From Mesorhizobium hawassense (GTDB lineage: Bacteria > Pseudomonadota > Alphaproteobacteria > Rhizobiales > Rhizobiaceae), in assembly GCF_003289945.1 (NCBI RefSeq), contig NZ_QMBP01000013.1, positions 1 through 64,000 on the forward strand: a DNA stretch of 64,000 nt, in the 5' to 3' direction. This document shows, piece by piece, positions 53,182-62,053 of this stretch. The notes beneath the pieces were generated by a model. It made no database searches. It was not told where the DNA came from and worked only from the letters and a program-made list of their open reading frames with translations. The stretch's first letter is position 1. Every line of letters starts with the position of its first letter. Position numbers and translations under genes: made by a program.

Positions 53182-53236
53182 ACGGGTTGACGGCGTAGCC
53201 GCAACGGGTTGACGGCAAGAGCCGCTACGGGTTGAC
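53182..53236 (+). repeat. Three direct repeats of ACGGGTTGAC
   Basis: Copies start at 53182, 53204 and 53227 (spacing 22 and 23 bases). The intervening bases are also similar (GGCGTAGCCGCA, GGCAAGAGCCGCT). They lie in the 174-base divergent gap, upstream of the hypothetical gene at 53285, and may be operator sites or a slipped repeat. Confidence 0.7.
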
Positions 53237-53284
53237 CAGTGCCGCGCCTGCCGCGCATGTTGTCCTCAAAAAGGAGCTCGGCAT

Positions 53285-53566
53285 TTGACCGACTGGATCG
53301 GAATCCTGAAAGAGCAGACCGCCAACGGCGACCAGATGGGCCGCGAGGTACCGAAGATGCTCGCCAATCCCGACATCGACGAAGCGCAGGTGAAGACGCT
53401 GTTTTCAGCGCTGGAGAAGCAAGCGGAATTCGCCGAGAAGCTGCGGCTTGCCTTGGAGAAGTTCGGCCACGACTTCCCGATCATCAAGGCGGCGGAACGG
53501 CTGGAGGAACGCTACGCCGACCTTGCCGCCTCGGCGGCCGAGAAGCTGCAGGCGCTGCGGAAATAA
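53285..53566 (+). CDS. Small helical hypothetical protein, 93 aa
   Basis: Starts with TTG after AAAAAGGAG. Highly charged and predicted all-helical (EAQVKTLFSALEKQAEFAEK, AERLEERYADLAASAAEKL), possibly coiled coil. No family recognised. Convergent with the TMEM175-like gene, stops 5 bases apart. Confidence 0.7.
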   Translation: MTDWIGILKEQTANGDQMGREVPKMLANPDIDEAQVKTLFSALEKQAEFAEKLRLALEKFGHDFPIIKAAERLEERYADLAASAAEKLQALRK

Positions 53567-53570
53567 AGCG

Positions 53571-54146
53571 CTATTTCCCGACCAGCCGCTCGAAGCGCTT
53601 GTCCGGCGCGAACCAGACGGCCGCCACCGCCACGTAGATCGCCACGCTGATCCACTGGTTGAAGAAGCTCAGCAGGACCGCAACGATGTAAAACGCCAGC
53701 GAGATCTTGCCCTTCTCGTCATGGCCCACCGCCTTGGCAAAGGTCGTGTCGGCGCCGTGCAGATGGCGCAGCTTGAAGACCAGGATGGTGTAGGCGACGG
53801 CGCAGAGCACGAGGTCGATGCCGTAGACGGCGACCGGCACCGGCGCAAAATGGTTCTCGCCCATGAAAGCAGTGGTCACCGGCATCAGCGACAGCCAGAA
53901 CAGAAGGTTCAGATTGGCCCACAGCACACGTCCGTCGACGCGCTGCACGGTGTGGAACATGTTGTGCAGATTGTTCCAGTAGATGCCGACATTGATGAAG
54001 GACAATACGTAGCAGAAGAAGATCGGCCACAGCGGCAGAAGAGCCGAAAAGTCCTCGCCATGCGGCACTTTCAGCTCCAGCACCATGATGGTGATGATGA
54101 TGGCGACGACGCCATCGGTGAATGCTTCGACCCGTCCCTTGCCCAT
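53571..54146 (-). CDS. TMEM175-family (DUF1211) potassium channel-like protein
   Basis: 191 aa with six predicted helices. The first helix carries the family motif RVEAFTDGVVAIIITIM, where the FS/T-D region forms the pore constriction in known members. AGGAATC precedes the ATG. The long frame beyond 54146 has no similarity. Probably a K+-conducting channel of the inner membrane. Confidence 0.87.
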   Translation of the reverse strand: MGKGRVEAFTDGVVAIIITIMVLELKVPHGEDFSALLPLWPIFFCYVLSFINVGIYWNNLHNMFHTVQRVDGRVLWANLNLLFWLSLMPVTTAFMGENHFAPVPVAVYGIDLVLCAVAYTILVFKLRHLHGADTTFAKAVGHDEKGKISLAFYIVAVLLSFFNQWISVAIYVAVAAVWFAPDKRFERLVGK

Positions 54147-54283
54147 GATTCCTCCCTCGCTATGGCAGACGTTACGGGAGGATGGAACGCCTGACCATCC
54201 TGCCGGAATTGTCAGGAGGGGATTCGGTGGTCGGAGCAGCGCCACTATATAGGCGTTGGGGTTGCAACCGCCGGAGGTCGCCA

Positions 54284-55492
54284 ATGACCAGCTACACCCA
54301 AACCATGACGCGTGACAGCGAGCTTGGCGGAGGCGCCGCGAAGGCCGCCGTCGCCGCCATGATAGCCGCGCTTTTTGCCGGCAGCACCGCGCTGACGCCA
54401 CTCTACGTGATCTACAAGCAGGCCTTCGGCTTCTCGCAGATCACGCTGACGCTGGTCTATGCCGTCTACGTCGTCGGTAATCTCGCGGCGCTGCTGTTTT
54501 TCGGCCGGGTGTCGGATGTCGTCGGCCGCCGTCCCGCCGGGCTTGCCGCGATGGCCATTGCCGTGGTCAGCGCGCTGCTTTTTCTCTTGGCCGAAAACCT
54601 TGCCTGGCTCGATATCGCCCGCATTCTCAGCGGCCTTGGCATCGGTGTCGGCGCGGGCGCCGGCACCGCCTGGCTTGCCGAACTGATCGAAGGCAAGGAC
54701 AAGTCACGCGCCGCCGTTATCGCCACCAGCACCAACTTCATCGGTCTCGGGGTCGGCGCGCTGGTGTCGGGGCTGCTCGCCCAGTACGCGCCCTGGCCGC
54801 TCAGGCTGACATTTGCCGTCTATCTCGTCCTGCTCGCGCTGGTCACCCTGCTGATCTGGCGCACGCAGGAAACTGTGTCCAGGCCTGGACGCTTCTCCGA
54901 CGTCTCGCTGCGGCCACGGCTTTCGGTGCCCGATGACATCCGCGCGCAATTCGTGGCGCCGGCAGTAACCGGCTTCGGCGCCATGGCGCTGGTCGGCTTC
55001 TATGCGGCGCTGGCGCCGAGCATCCTGGCGCAGCAACTGCATGCGACGAACCATGCCGAAGCCGGCGGACTTTTCTTCGAGCTGTCGATGGTGGCGGCGG
55101 TGACCATCGTCGGCACCACGTGGCTCACCAGCCGCTCCACCATGCTCGCCGCGCTGGTGCTGATGATCCCGACCGTGGCCTTGATCGTGGCGGCGCAGGT
55201 CTATGCCTCGATGTCATTGATGATCGCCGCGACGGCGGTCTGCGGCGTGGCGGCGGCGCTCGGCTATCGCGGCGGCCTGCAAGTGGTGAACCAGATCGCG
55301 CCGGCCGACCGCCGCGCCGAGGTGGTCTCGGCCTTCTTCATCTGCTGCTTCTGCGGCAATGCGCTGCCTGTGATCGGCATCGGCATCCTATCGAACCTGG
55401 CCAATGCGACCGTCGCAAGCCTGGCCTTTGCAGGCATGATCACGGTTTTCTCGTTGGTGGCGCTGGGTTTCGGCGCCAAATACGCGCGGTAG
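54284..55492 (+). CDS. MFS transporter
   Basis: 402 aa, about 12 membrane helices. The loop 2-3 motif GRVSDVVGRRPAGL and the motif DIARILSGLGIGVGAGAGTAW identify a major facilitator; the substrate is probably a drug or metabolite but cannot be assigned. GGAGG 7 bases before the ATG fixes the start. Stop is 3 bases from the convergent MATE gene's stop. Confidence 0.9.
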   Translation: MTSYTQTMTRDSELGGGAAKAAVAAMIAALFAGSTALTPLYVIYKQAFGFSQITLTLVYAVYVVGNLAALLFFGRVSDVVGRRPAGLAAMAIAVVSALLFLLAENLAWLDIARILSGLGIGVGAGAGTAWLAELIEGKDKSRAAVIATSTNFIGLGVGALVSGLLAQYAPWPLRLTFAVYLVLLALVTLLIWRTQETVSRPGRFSDVSLRPRLSVPDDIRAQFVAPAVTGFGAMALVGFYAALAPSILAQQLHATNHAEAGGLFFELSMVAAVTIVGTTWLTSRSTMLAALVLMIPTVALIVAAQVYASMSLMIAATAVCGVAAALGYRGGLQVVNQIAPADRRAEVVSAFFICCFCGNALPVIGIGILSNLANATVASLAFAGMITVFSLVALGFGAKYAR

Positions 55493-55495
55493 ATT

Positions 55496-56968
55496 TCACC
55501 CAGCGGATGTCTCGGACGCAAGACTGGCGCGCTGGCGCGGGACGCCAAGGCCGGTGTCCGGTGGCTCGCCGGCGGCTGGCCGGTCCTCGATCATGTGCAT
55601 GGTGCGCCAACGGCCGAAGCGGTAATAGGCGGCGGCGAGCAGCAGCGAGGCGATGGAGCCCGCCGGAAAGCTCCACCACAGCGCCTCCTGACCGATCCAG
55701 TTCCTGAAGAAATAGGCAAAGCCGGTGCGCACGATCAGCACCGAAACGATCAGGATGATCAGCGGCGGCATGACGGCCCCGGTGGCGCGCACCGTGGCGA
55801 ACAGCACGATGGTGACGCCGAACAGGATGAACGACCACGACGCCGCCTTGTTGATGTGGGCGGCGATGTCGATCGCGGCACTGTCGGTGCCGAGGAACAG
55901 GCCAAGCACCGGACGGTCAAAGACGAACAGCAGCGCCACCAGCGCGCCCGTCAGGACCAGGTTGAAGCCGACGCCGGACGCGGCGACCTTGCCGATGCGG
56001 TCCCAGCGCCCGGCGCCGACATTCTGCGCCGCCATCGAGGAGACCGCGGCGCCGATCGCGAGAGCCGGCATCTGGATGTAGGTCCAGAGCTGCGCTGCGA
56101 TGCCATAAGCGGCGGCGACCTGCGACCCGTAGGAGTTGACGATGCCCATAATCGTCAGCGCAGCCACGGAAATGACGATCATCTGCAGGCCCATCGGAAT
56201 GCCCTTGAAGACGACGATGCGCAGCAGGGCCGGATCGGGTTTCAGCAGAGCGAGGTCGGCGCCTGCCAGCCGCAGCGGATGCTTGCGGGCATAGAGCACG
56301 ATCAGGATGGCGATGACGCTGACCGTCTGGCCGACAAGCGTCGAGGTGGCCGAGCCGGCGATGCCGAGTTCGGGGAAGGGGCCGATGCCGCGGATCAGCA
56401 ACGGATTGAGCACGACGTCCAAGACGACCGCGAGCGCCATGAAGATTAACGGCGTGCGCGAGTCGCCGGCGCCGCGCAGCACGGTCATGACGAAGGACAA
56501 AAGGTTCATCATCGGCACGGCGACGAAGATGATGCGCAGATAGGCGCGCGCCAGAGTCAAGGCATCCGCCGGCGTGCCGAGCTCGGTCAGGATGGCGTCG
56601 ACCCAGATCCAGCCGCAGACGGCGAACACCGCCGAGACCAGGAAGAAGAAGCTGGCGCTGGTGCCGACGATGCGCCTCGCCTTGGGCAGGTCGCGGGCAC
56701 CGACCGACTGCGCCACCAGGATGGTCGCCGCCATGCCGACGCCGAAGACGGTGCCGATGATCAGGAACAGCACCAGATTGGCGTTGGAGGTGGCCGTCAG
56801 CGCCGCTTCGCCGAGGAAGCGGCCGACCCAGACGGCGTTGATCGAGCCGTTGAGCGACTGCAGCACGCTGGAGCCCAGCACCGGCAGCGCGAACAACAAC
56901 AGCGTGCGCGGGATCGGGCCGCTGGTCAGGTCGCCGACGCGCGGCCGGGCGGGCTTGTCATCATCCAT
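55496..56968 (-). CDS. MATE-family efflux transporter
   Basis: 490 aa, 12 predicted helices in two homologous halves. The N-terminal half starts RTLLLFALPVLGSSVLQSL, includes ATILVAQSVGARDLPKA, and the second half starts with GIPMGLQMIVISVAALTIM and AAQNVGAGRWDRIGK. Cation-coupled export of drugs or metabolites is likely; the substrate is unknown. Confidence 0.92.
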   Translation of the reverse strand: MDDDKPARPRVGDLTSGPIPRTLLLFALPVLGSSVLQSLNGSINAVWVGRFLGEAALTATSNANLVLFLIIGTVFGVGMAATILVAQSVGARDLPKARRIVGTSASFFFLVSAVFAVCGWIWVDAILTELGTPADALTLARAYLRIIFVAVPMMNLLSFVMTVLRGAGDSRTPLIFMALAVVLDVVLNPLLIRGIGPFPELGIAGSATSTLVGQTVSVIAILIVLYARKHPLRLAGADLALLKPDPALLRIVVFKGIPMGLQMIVISVAALTIMGIVNSYGSQVAAAYGIAAQLWTYIQMPALAIGAAVSSMAAQNVGAGRWDRIGKVAASGVGFNLVLTGALVALLFVFDRPVLGLFLGTDSAAIDIAAHINKAASWSFILFGVTIVLFATVRATGAVMPPLIILIVSVLIVRTGFAYFFRNWIGQEALWWSFPAGSIASLLLAAAYYRFGRWRTMHMIEDRPAAGEPPDTGLGVPRQRASLASETSAG

Positions 56969-57059
56969 GGCGGGTACCGGAAATGAGTCAGGCCCGCGAT
57001 GCTATCGCAGGCCTGAGATACATGCACCCTTTTCCGGGCGAGCCAGATGGCCAGGTGAC

Positions 57060-58535
57060 TTACTGGGTGGTGTTTCCTGAAAGGCCAGGCAGCGTGACCT
57101 GATAGACCAGGAAGGTGGTGTCGACATCGGCGCCATCCTCGGCCTTGTACGAAGCGCCGACCTGGAAGCCGTCCTGGGTCAGGAAGTCGTTGTCGTTGGC
57201 GACGAACAGGAAATAGTCGTCGGGCAGCTTCGGATCGAGCACCGGCGCCAGCGACATCGCCTCCCACTTCTCCGAGAGGTTGTTCTTGTCGTTCGGGGCG
57301 CCATTGTGCAGGCCGAAGCGGCCAAGCTCGGCCTTTTCGTTGATGTCGATGAACGGCGTCAGCTTGGCAGCGATCACCGACGGATCGAGCACGCCCTTCG
57401 GCGCGACCGGCTTGTCGGCGGCATCGAACGGGCCGTTGGCGATGTCGGTCGCGGCGGAGAGATCGACAATGTTGATCTTGCGATAGAGCGACTCGTCGCC
57501 CTTGAGGCCTTGGCCGTTGCCGCTGTCGCGCGCCAGCATCAGGAAGCTCTTGTCGGAGAGCGCGACGATCTCGCTCTGCGCGGCCACCTTGGTCTTGCCC
57601 TTGGCGTCCTTGAACACCGGCAGCGGCACGACATATTCATGCGCCAGCTTGAGATGGGCGAGGTCGGAAGCGTCATAGACCAGCGCACGGGTGTTCTGGC
57701 GCGTCGCGCCGGAATCGCCGCCGTCCTGACGGGTCGCCGACTGCAGCACGGCGATCAGGAACTTGCCGTCCGGCGTCATCGACATGCCTTCGAGACCCTG
57801 GTTGTTCTGGCGGCCGGTCTCGGGATCCTTGGGATCGGGCCCGGCCGCGCCCGGGCCTGGATTGTCGGAAGCGAAGTTCGGCTTGCCATGGCGCATCGGC
57901 ACAAGTGCGGCCGGCGGCTGCGTAGCCGACATCAGGCGGCCTTCGGCCGAGAAGCGGTAGATGTTGGGGCCATACTCGTCGGAGATGAACATGGTGCCGT
58001 CCGGCAGGCGCACGATCGCCTCGTCGTCCAGCGCCAGCTTGCCATTGTCGGCCTGCGGCAGGATCGGCATGTCGCCAGCGGCCGGGCGCACGCCGTTCAG
58101 CGGGTCGAGGCCGGTCGTGTCGGCGCCCTTGTCGTCGGTCAGAAGCATGGTGTCAGCCAGCGTCGCCTTGACGCCCGACTGTTCCTGACCGGCGGCGGGC
58201 GCGGCGCCCGGCACGGTCGGGCTCAGCTCGATCGCGATCGTGTTGAGGCGGGCGCGATAATCGGTGGTGCCGGCGACGTTGTAGCCGCGATCCGGCAGCA
58301 GCCAGAGCGAACCTTTGTAGCCGGCGCCGTCGCGCGACCAGCCCTTGGTGTCGATCGCCATGCCGGAACCGGAACCGAAGGTCTCGCCGAACTTGTCCTT
58401 CTGGCTGGCCGGAATGCGACCGATGCCGACGAGCCCCTTGTTGACATAGGCAACGCCGTCGGCCAGCGCCGGCGTCATGGCGGTGAACAGGGCAAGTGCC
58501 GCGCCGAGCGCGACGGTTCGGTTGAGATGTTTCAT
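57060..58535 (-). CDS. Periplasmic phytase-like esterase domain protein
   Basis: 491 aa. Signal peptide about 1-25 (LFTAMTPALA), then the esterase-like domain of phytases (PF13449 type): FGSGSGMAIDTKGWSRDG, LWLLPDRGYNV, LALDDEAIVRLPDGTMFISDEYGPNIYRF, NNQGLEGMSMTPDGKFL. AAGGGGATATCG precedes the ATG. The reaction is unproven; phosphoesterase activity is suggested only by domain name. A weak Pho-box-like pair lies about 100 bases upstream. Confidence 0.86.
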   Translation of the reverse strand: MKHLNRTVALGAALALFTAMTPALADGVAYVNKGLVGIGRIPASQKDKFGETFGSGSGMAIDTKGWSRDGAGYKGSLWLLPDRGYNVAGTTDYRARLNTIAIELSPTVPGAAPAAGQEQSGVKATLADTMLLTDDKGADTTGLDPLNGVRPAAGDMPILPQADNGKLALDDEAIVRLPDGTMFISDEYGPNIYRFSAEGRLMSATQPPAALVPMRHGKPNFASDNPGPGAAGPDPKDPETGRQNNQGLEGMSMTPDGKFLIAVLQSATRQDGGDSGATRQNTRALVYDASDLAHLKLAHEYVVPLPVFKDAKGKTKVAAQSEIVALSDKSFLMLARDSGNGQGLKGDESLYRKINIVDLSAATDIANGPFDAADKPVAPKGVLDPSVIAAKLTPFIDINEKAELGRFGLHNGAPNDKNNLSEKWEAMSLAPVLDPKLPDDYFLFVANDNDFLTQDGFQVGASYKAEDGADVDTTFLVYQVTLPGLSGNTTQ

Positions 58536-58635
58536 CGATATCCCCTTCGTGACGAGCAGAGCGGCCAATGGCTCAAGAGGGCGTGGCACCGACGATGCGG
58601 CCAGCCCTTGCCGTCGAGCGGTCTAGGACTTGAAC

Positions 58636-58653
58636 GTGATGGTTGCGTGACAG
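58636..58653 (-). promoter_or_regulatory. Weak candidate Pho box upstream of the phytase-like gene
   Basis: On the minus strand CTGTCAC-GCAA-CCATCAC, two half-sites 11 bases apart, the second with two mismatches to CTGTCA. About 100 bases from the gene start. It directly abuts the palindromic element, so it may be accidental. Confidence 0.3.
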
Positions 58654-58807
58654 TTTTCCCTTCTCCCCTTGTGGGAGAAGGTGGATCGGCGCGCCAGCGC
58701 CGAGACGGATGAGGGGTGTTCCAGCGGAGTGAGACGCTGGTGTCATCTGGAACACCCCTCATCCGTCGCCTTCGGCGACACCTTCTCCCACAAGGGGAGA
58801 AGGAAAA
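58654..58807. repeat. Two-unit REP-like palindromic element, copy 2
   Basis: Outer arms (58654-58683 and 58778-58807) match almost perfectly and each contains the hairpin CTTCTCCC...GGGAGAAG. Then comes AAGGTG, small hairpins GGCGCGCCAGCGCC and TCGCCTTCGGCGA, and inner arms GACGGATGAGGGGTGTTCCAG / CTGGAACACCCCTCATCCGTC around a 22-base centre. It ends 5 bases before the lacI-type stop and may terminate that transcript. Confidence 0.9.
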
Positions 58808-58812
58808 GGCGC

Positions 58813-59838
58813 TCAATCACTCTCTCTTGCGACCAGCTCCAGCGGCCAGACCTCGCGGATGATGCGCGGCCCTTCCGGGCCGGCGAAGGCGGGAAGGGAG
58901 GCGAGCAGCATCTCGGCCAGCCGCCGGCCCATCGGATCCAGCGACGGTCGGAAAGCGGTCAGCGCCGGCGAGAAGTAGCGGCAGAGCGGCGTGTCGACGA
59001 TGACGATCACCGCGATGTCGTGGCCGGGCCTGATGCCCATCTCGGCCAGTGCCTTGCAGCCGCCGAGCGCCATGGCGTCATTGTTGAAGACGATGGCTGT
59101 CGGCCGGTCCTTGGAGAGCATGACGCGCGGCGTCACCTGGTAGCCGCCGGTCTCGTTGATGAAGCCGTCGGCGATCAGGCCGGGGTCGACTTCGATGCCG
59201 TGCCGCTTCAGCGCCTTGCGGTAGCCGTCGAGGAACAGGTAGCCGAAGTTGAGATCAAGCGAAGGGCGGATGGCGGCAATGCGGCGGTGGCCGCGCGCGA
59301 CCAGCCGGTCGACGGCTTCATTACCCGCCCTCTCGAAATCGATATCAAGCGAAGGATAGGTGTCGCCGCCGGATTGACTTCGGCCAAGCGTGGCGAAGGG
59401 AAAGCCGGCCTTGCTGAGATAGTCGATCCGATCGTCTTCACGCCGTGTATTGGCCAACACGACTGCGTCGGCCCGGCGCGTCTCAACCACGCGGCGCAGT
59501 CTCTCCTGCTGATATTGGCCGGGCTCACCCATGACGACCATCAGATCCAGGTCATACTCGGCGAGCCGCGCCTGCAGACCGGTCAGGAACGGGATGAAGA
59601 ACGGCTCGCCATATTGCTGGTCGCCGGGATGCGGTTGCAGCATGAAGGCGATCGAGCGGGTGGCGCCTTGCCTGAGACTGCGGCCGGATTGGTTGGGCGA
59701 ATAGTTCAGCTCTCTCGCCGCTTCCAGAACGCGCCGGCGGGTCTCGGCATTGACGTCGGCACGGCCGTTCAGCGCGCGCGACACTGTGCCGATCGAAATG
59801 TTCAGATGACGCGCAAGGTCGTGAATGCTGGACGCCAA
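58813..59838 (-). CDS. LacI-family transcriptional regulator
   Basis: 341 aa. N-terminal HTH SIHDLARHLNISIGTVSRAL followed by the hinge helix (NYSPNQSGRSLRQG), then a periplasmic-binding-type sensor domain (TRSIAFMLQPHP, VFNNDAMALGGCKAL). It likely represses the divergent sugar operon through the operators at 59946-59973 and its own gene, with a sugar as inducer. The Asp-Thr in VIVDTPLCRYF is the dimer-interface region. Confidence 0.93.
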   Translation of the reverse strand: MASSIHDLARHLNISIGTVSRALNGRADVNAETRRRVLEAARELNYSPNQSGRSLRQGATRSIAFMLQPHPGDQQYGEPFFIPFLTGLQARLAEYDLDLMVVMGEPGQYQQERLRRVVETRRADAVVLANTRREDDRIDYLSKAGFPFATLGRSQSGGDTYPSLDIDFERAGNEAVDRLVARGHRRIAAIRPSLDLNFGYLFLDGYRKALKRHGIEVDPGLIADGFINETGGYQVTPRVMLSKDRPTAIVFNNDAMALGGCKALAEMGIRPGHDIAVIVIVDTPLCRYFSPALTAFRPSLDPMGRRLAEMLLASLPAFAGPEGPRIIREVWPLELVARESD

Positions 59839-59945
59839 GAGCCACTCTCCCCCGCCTTGGCTAGCACCGGCTGCCGCTCAGGCCAAGGCTTCGGGACGAT
59901 TTTCGCGAACAGCCGGTTGACATTCTACGTCATCGGGTGTGTTCT

Positions 59946-59973
59946 CGTAAACGTTTACGGAAAAACGTTTACG
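59946..59973. promoter_or_regulatory. Tandem LacI-family operators
   Basis: A perfect 14-base palindrome CGTAAACGTTTACG (59946-59959) is followed by GAAAAACGTTTACG (59960-59973), which matches 11 of 14. The centres are 14 bases apart. The central AACGTT matches the LacI-family consensus. The region lies between the divergent regulator and dehydrogenase genes. Confidence 0.88.
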
Positions 59974-60033
59974 GTGATGCCGTGGATGCCGTGAAACCCG
60001 GCCTGGAGGGGCCGGGCGGAGGAGGAGCGCTGG

Positions 60034-61065
60034 ATGATGAAGGTCGTCCTGGTCGGGTGCGGAGCCATGAGCAGGCACTGGCTCGACGCCATGCGGCAGA
60101 TCGACGGGCTGGCAATTGCCGGGCTGGTCGACCTCGACGCCGAGCGGGCGCAGGCGAGGGCGCGCGAGTACGATCTTTCCGGCGCCGTCATCGGCACCAG
60201 CCTCGACGCCGTCCTCGATCAGACCAAGCCTGATGCCGTGTTCGATGTCGTGGTGCCGGCAGCCCGCCGCGCGGTCGCGCTTTCGGCCTTCGCTCACAAT
60301 TGCCATCTGCTCACCGAGAAGCCGCTGGCCGACAGCCCGGACAATGCGCGGGCCATCATCGCGGCGGCTCGCCGCGCCGGCCGCGTCCACGCCGTGGTCC
60401 AGAACCGGCGCTATGTCGCCAATGTCCGGCGCATTAGGCGCTTCCTCGACTCGAGCGCCATCGGCAAGCCGACCAGCATCCATGCCGATTTCTTCGTCGC
60501 GCCGCATTTCGGCGGCTTTCGCGAGGATATGCGCCACGTGCTGCTGCTCGACATGGCGATCCACACCTTCGACGCCGCGCGCTACATGGTCGCCGGCGAG
60601 CCTGCCAGCGTCTATTGCCAGGAATGGGAGCCGGCCAATTCCTGGTACCGGCAGGGATCGTCGGCCAGCGCCGTCTTCGATCTCGGCGGCGGCAAGGTCT
60701 TCACCTATGCCGGCTCCTGGTGCGCCGACGGTTTTCGCACGAGCTGGGAGGGCAGCTGGCGCATCGTTGCGGAGCGCGGCAGCGTGATGTGGGACGGCCA
60801 CGACGGGTTGAGGGCGGAAGTGATTGCGTCCGGCCGCGACGGCATCATCGACAAGACGCAAGCCGTCGAGGTGCCGCCGCTCGATCCCGCCGACCGCGTC
60901 GGCGGCCATCTCGGCATCATCCAGGATTTCATGCAGGCGATCGAGACCGGCACCGAGCCGGAGACGCGCGGCGCCGACAACATCAAGAGCCTGGCCATGG
61001 TGTTCGGCGCGATCGAAAGCGCCGAGACCGGAGGGCGCGTGGCGATCAGACAGGAAGCAGAATGA
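60034..61065 (+). CDS. Gfo/Idh/MocA-family oxidoreductase
   Basis: 343 aa NAD(P)-dependent sugar/polyol dehydrogenase. N-terminal Rossmann VVLVGCGAMSRHWLDAM, the EKP motif in LTEKPLADSP, and the C-terminal substrate domain with DMAIHTFDAARYMV. First gene of the operon, after GGAGGAGG. Substrate unknown; likely oxidises or epimerises the imported sugar. Confidence 0.92.
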   Translation: MMKVVLVGCGAMSRHWLDAMRQIDGLAIAGLVDLDAERAQARAREYDLSGAVIGTSLDAVLDQTKPDAVFDVVVPAARRAVALSAFAHNCHLLTEKPLADSPDNARAIIAAARRAGRVHAVVQNRRYVANVRRIRRFLDSSAIGKPTSIHADFFVAPHFGGFREDMRHVLLLDMAIHTFDAARYMVAGEPASVYCQEWEPANSWYRQGSSASAVFDLGGGKVFTYAGSWCADGFRTSWEGSWRIVAERGSVMWDGHDGLRAEVIASGRDGIIDKTQAVEVPPLDPADRVGGHLGIIQDFMQAIETGTEPETRGADNIKSLAMVFGAIESAETGGRVAIRQEAE

Positions 61066-61970
61066 TGCCCAACCCGCTTCTCGACATCAGGATCGGCACC
61101 ATGGTGCGAGCCAATCTCGACGACCCGGCTGCCTATATTCGGCAGATCCTGCCGCTTGGCTTCGAGAGCATCCAGCCCTTCTTCTGGCAGACGCTGGGCG
61201 GCAAGGATCTGCCGCGGCTGGCCGGCCAGATAAGGGAAGCGATCGGCGATGCCGACGTGACCGTGTCGTCGATCGGCGTGTTCGGCAATCCGCTGGAGAG
61301 CGGCGAGCTCGATCGCGGTGTGCTCGCGGCCTGGGAAACGGTCATCGACAACGCGCATCTGTTTGGCACTACGACGGTCAGCGGCTTCACCGGGCGCCTG
61401 CGCGGCAAGAAGCTGACCGACAGCCTGCCGCGCTTCCGCGAGGTGTGGGGGCCGCTGGCCAGGCGCGCCGCCGACAAGGGCGTGCGCATTGCCTTCGAGA
61501 ACTGCGCCATGGACGGCAATTGGGCGAGCGGCGACTGGAACATCGCCCACAATCCGGACGCCTGGGAGCTGATGTTCAACGAATTGCCCAACGACAATCT
61601 CGGGCTCGAATGGGAGCCTTGCCACCAGCTCGTCTACTTGATCGACCCGATCCCGCAGATCCGCAAATGGGCGCCGCGCATCTTTCACGTTCACGGCAAG
61701 GACGCGACCGTGCGCTGGGACGTGATTCGCGAGCATGGCGTGTTCGGTCGCCTGCCTTTCGTGCAGATGCGCACGCCGGGCTTCGGCGACAGCGACTGGA
61801 CGCGGGTGATCAGCGAATTGCGGCTCGCCGGCTACAAGGGCGCCATCGACATCGAGGGCTGGCACGACCCGGTCTATCGCGGCGACCTCGAGATCACCGG
61901 CCAGGTCCGGGCGCTGGAATATCTCAAGCAATGCCGGGGAGGGAACAGCTACCTGCCCAACCCGGTTTGA
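61062..61970 (+). CDS. Sugar phosphate isomerase/epimerase family protein (TIM barrel)
   Basis: 302 aa AP endonuclease family 2 fold. Metal-ligand-like Glu and His residues occur in VRIAFENCAMD, LGLEWEPCHQLVYL, FHVHGKDATVRW and GAIDIEGWHDPVY. Starts ATG 61062 inside the dehydrogenase stop (ATGA), so the two are coupled. Probably isomerises the dehydrogenase's product; the substrate cannot be assigned. Confidence 0.88.
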   Translation: MMPNPLLDIRIGTMVRANLDDPAAYIRQILPLGFESIQPFFWQTLGGKDLPRLAGQIREAIGDADVTVSSIGVFGNPLESGELDRGVLAAWETVIDNAHLFGTTTVSGFTGRLRGKKLTDSLPRFREVWGPLARRAADKGVRIAFENCAMDGNWASGDWNIAHNPDAWELMFNELPNDNLGLEWEPCHQLVYLIDPIPQIRKWAPRIFHVHGKDATVRWDVIREHGVFGRLPFVQMRTPGFGDSDWTRVISELRLAGYKGAIDIEGWHDPVYRGDLEITGQVRALEYLKQCRGGNSYLPNPV

Positions 61971-62053
61971 GTGCCGGCCGGCGGGAGGAGCCGGCCGATC
62001 CGAGCAACTGTTGAAAACCCTCCGATGCGAGGGACCAAAAGGGAGGAACGTGC

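Noticed and set aside
60615..61061. Upstream extension of the isomerase frame
   Set aside because: Shadow of the Gfo/Idh/MocA gene; the ATGA overlap gives the real start.
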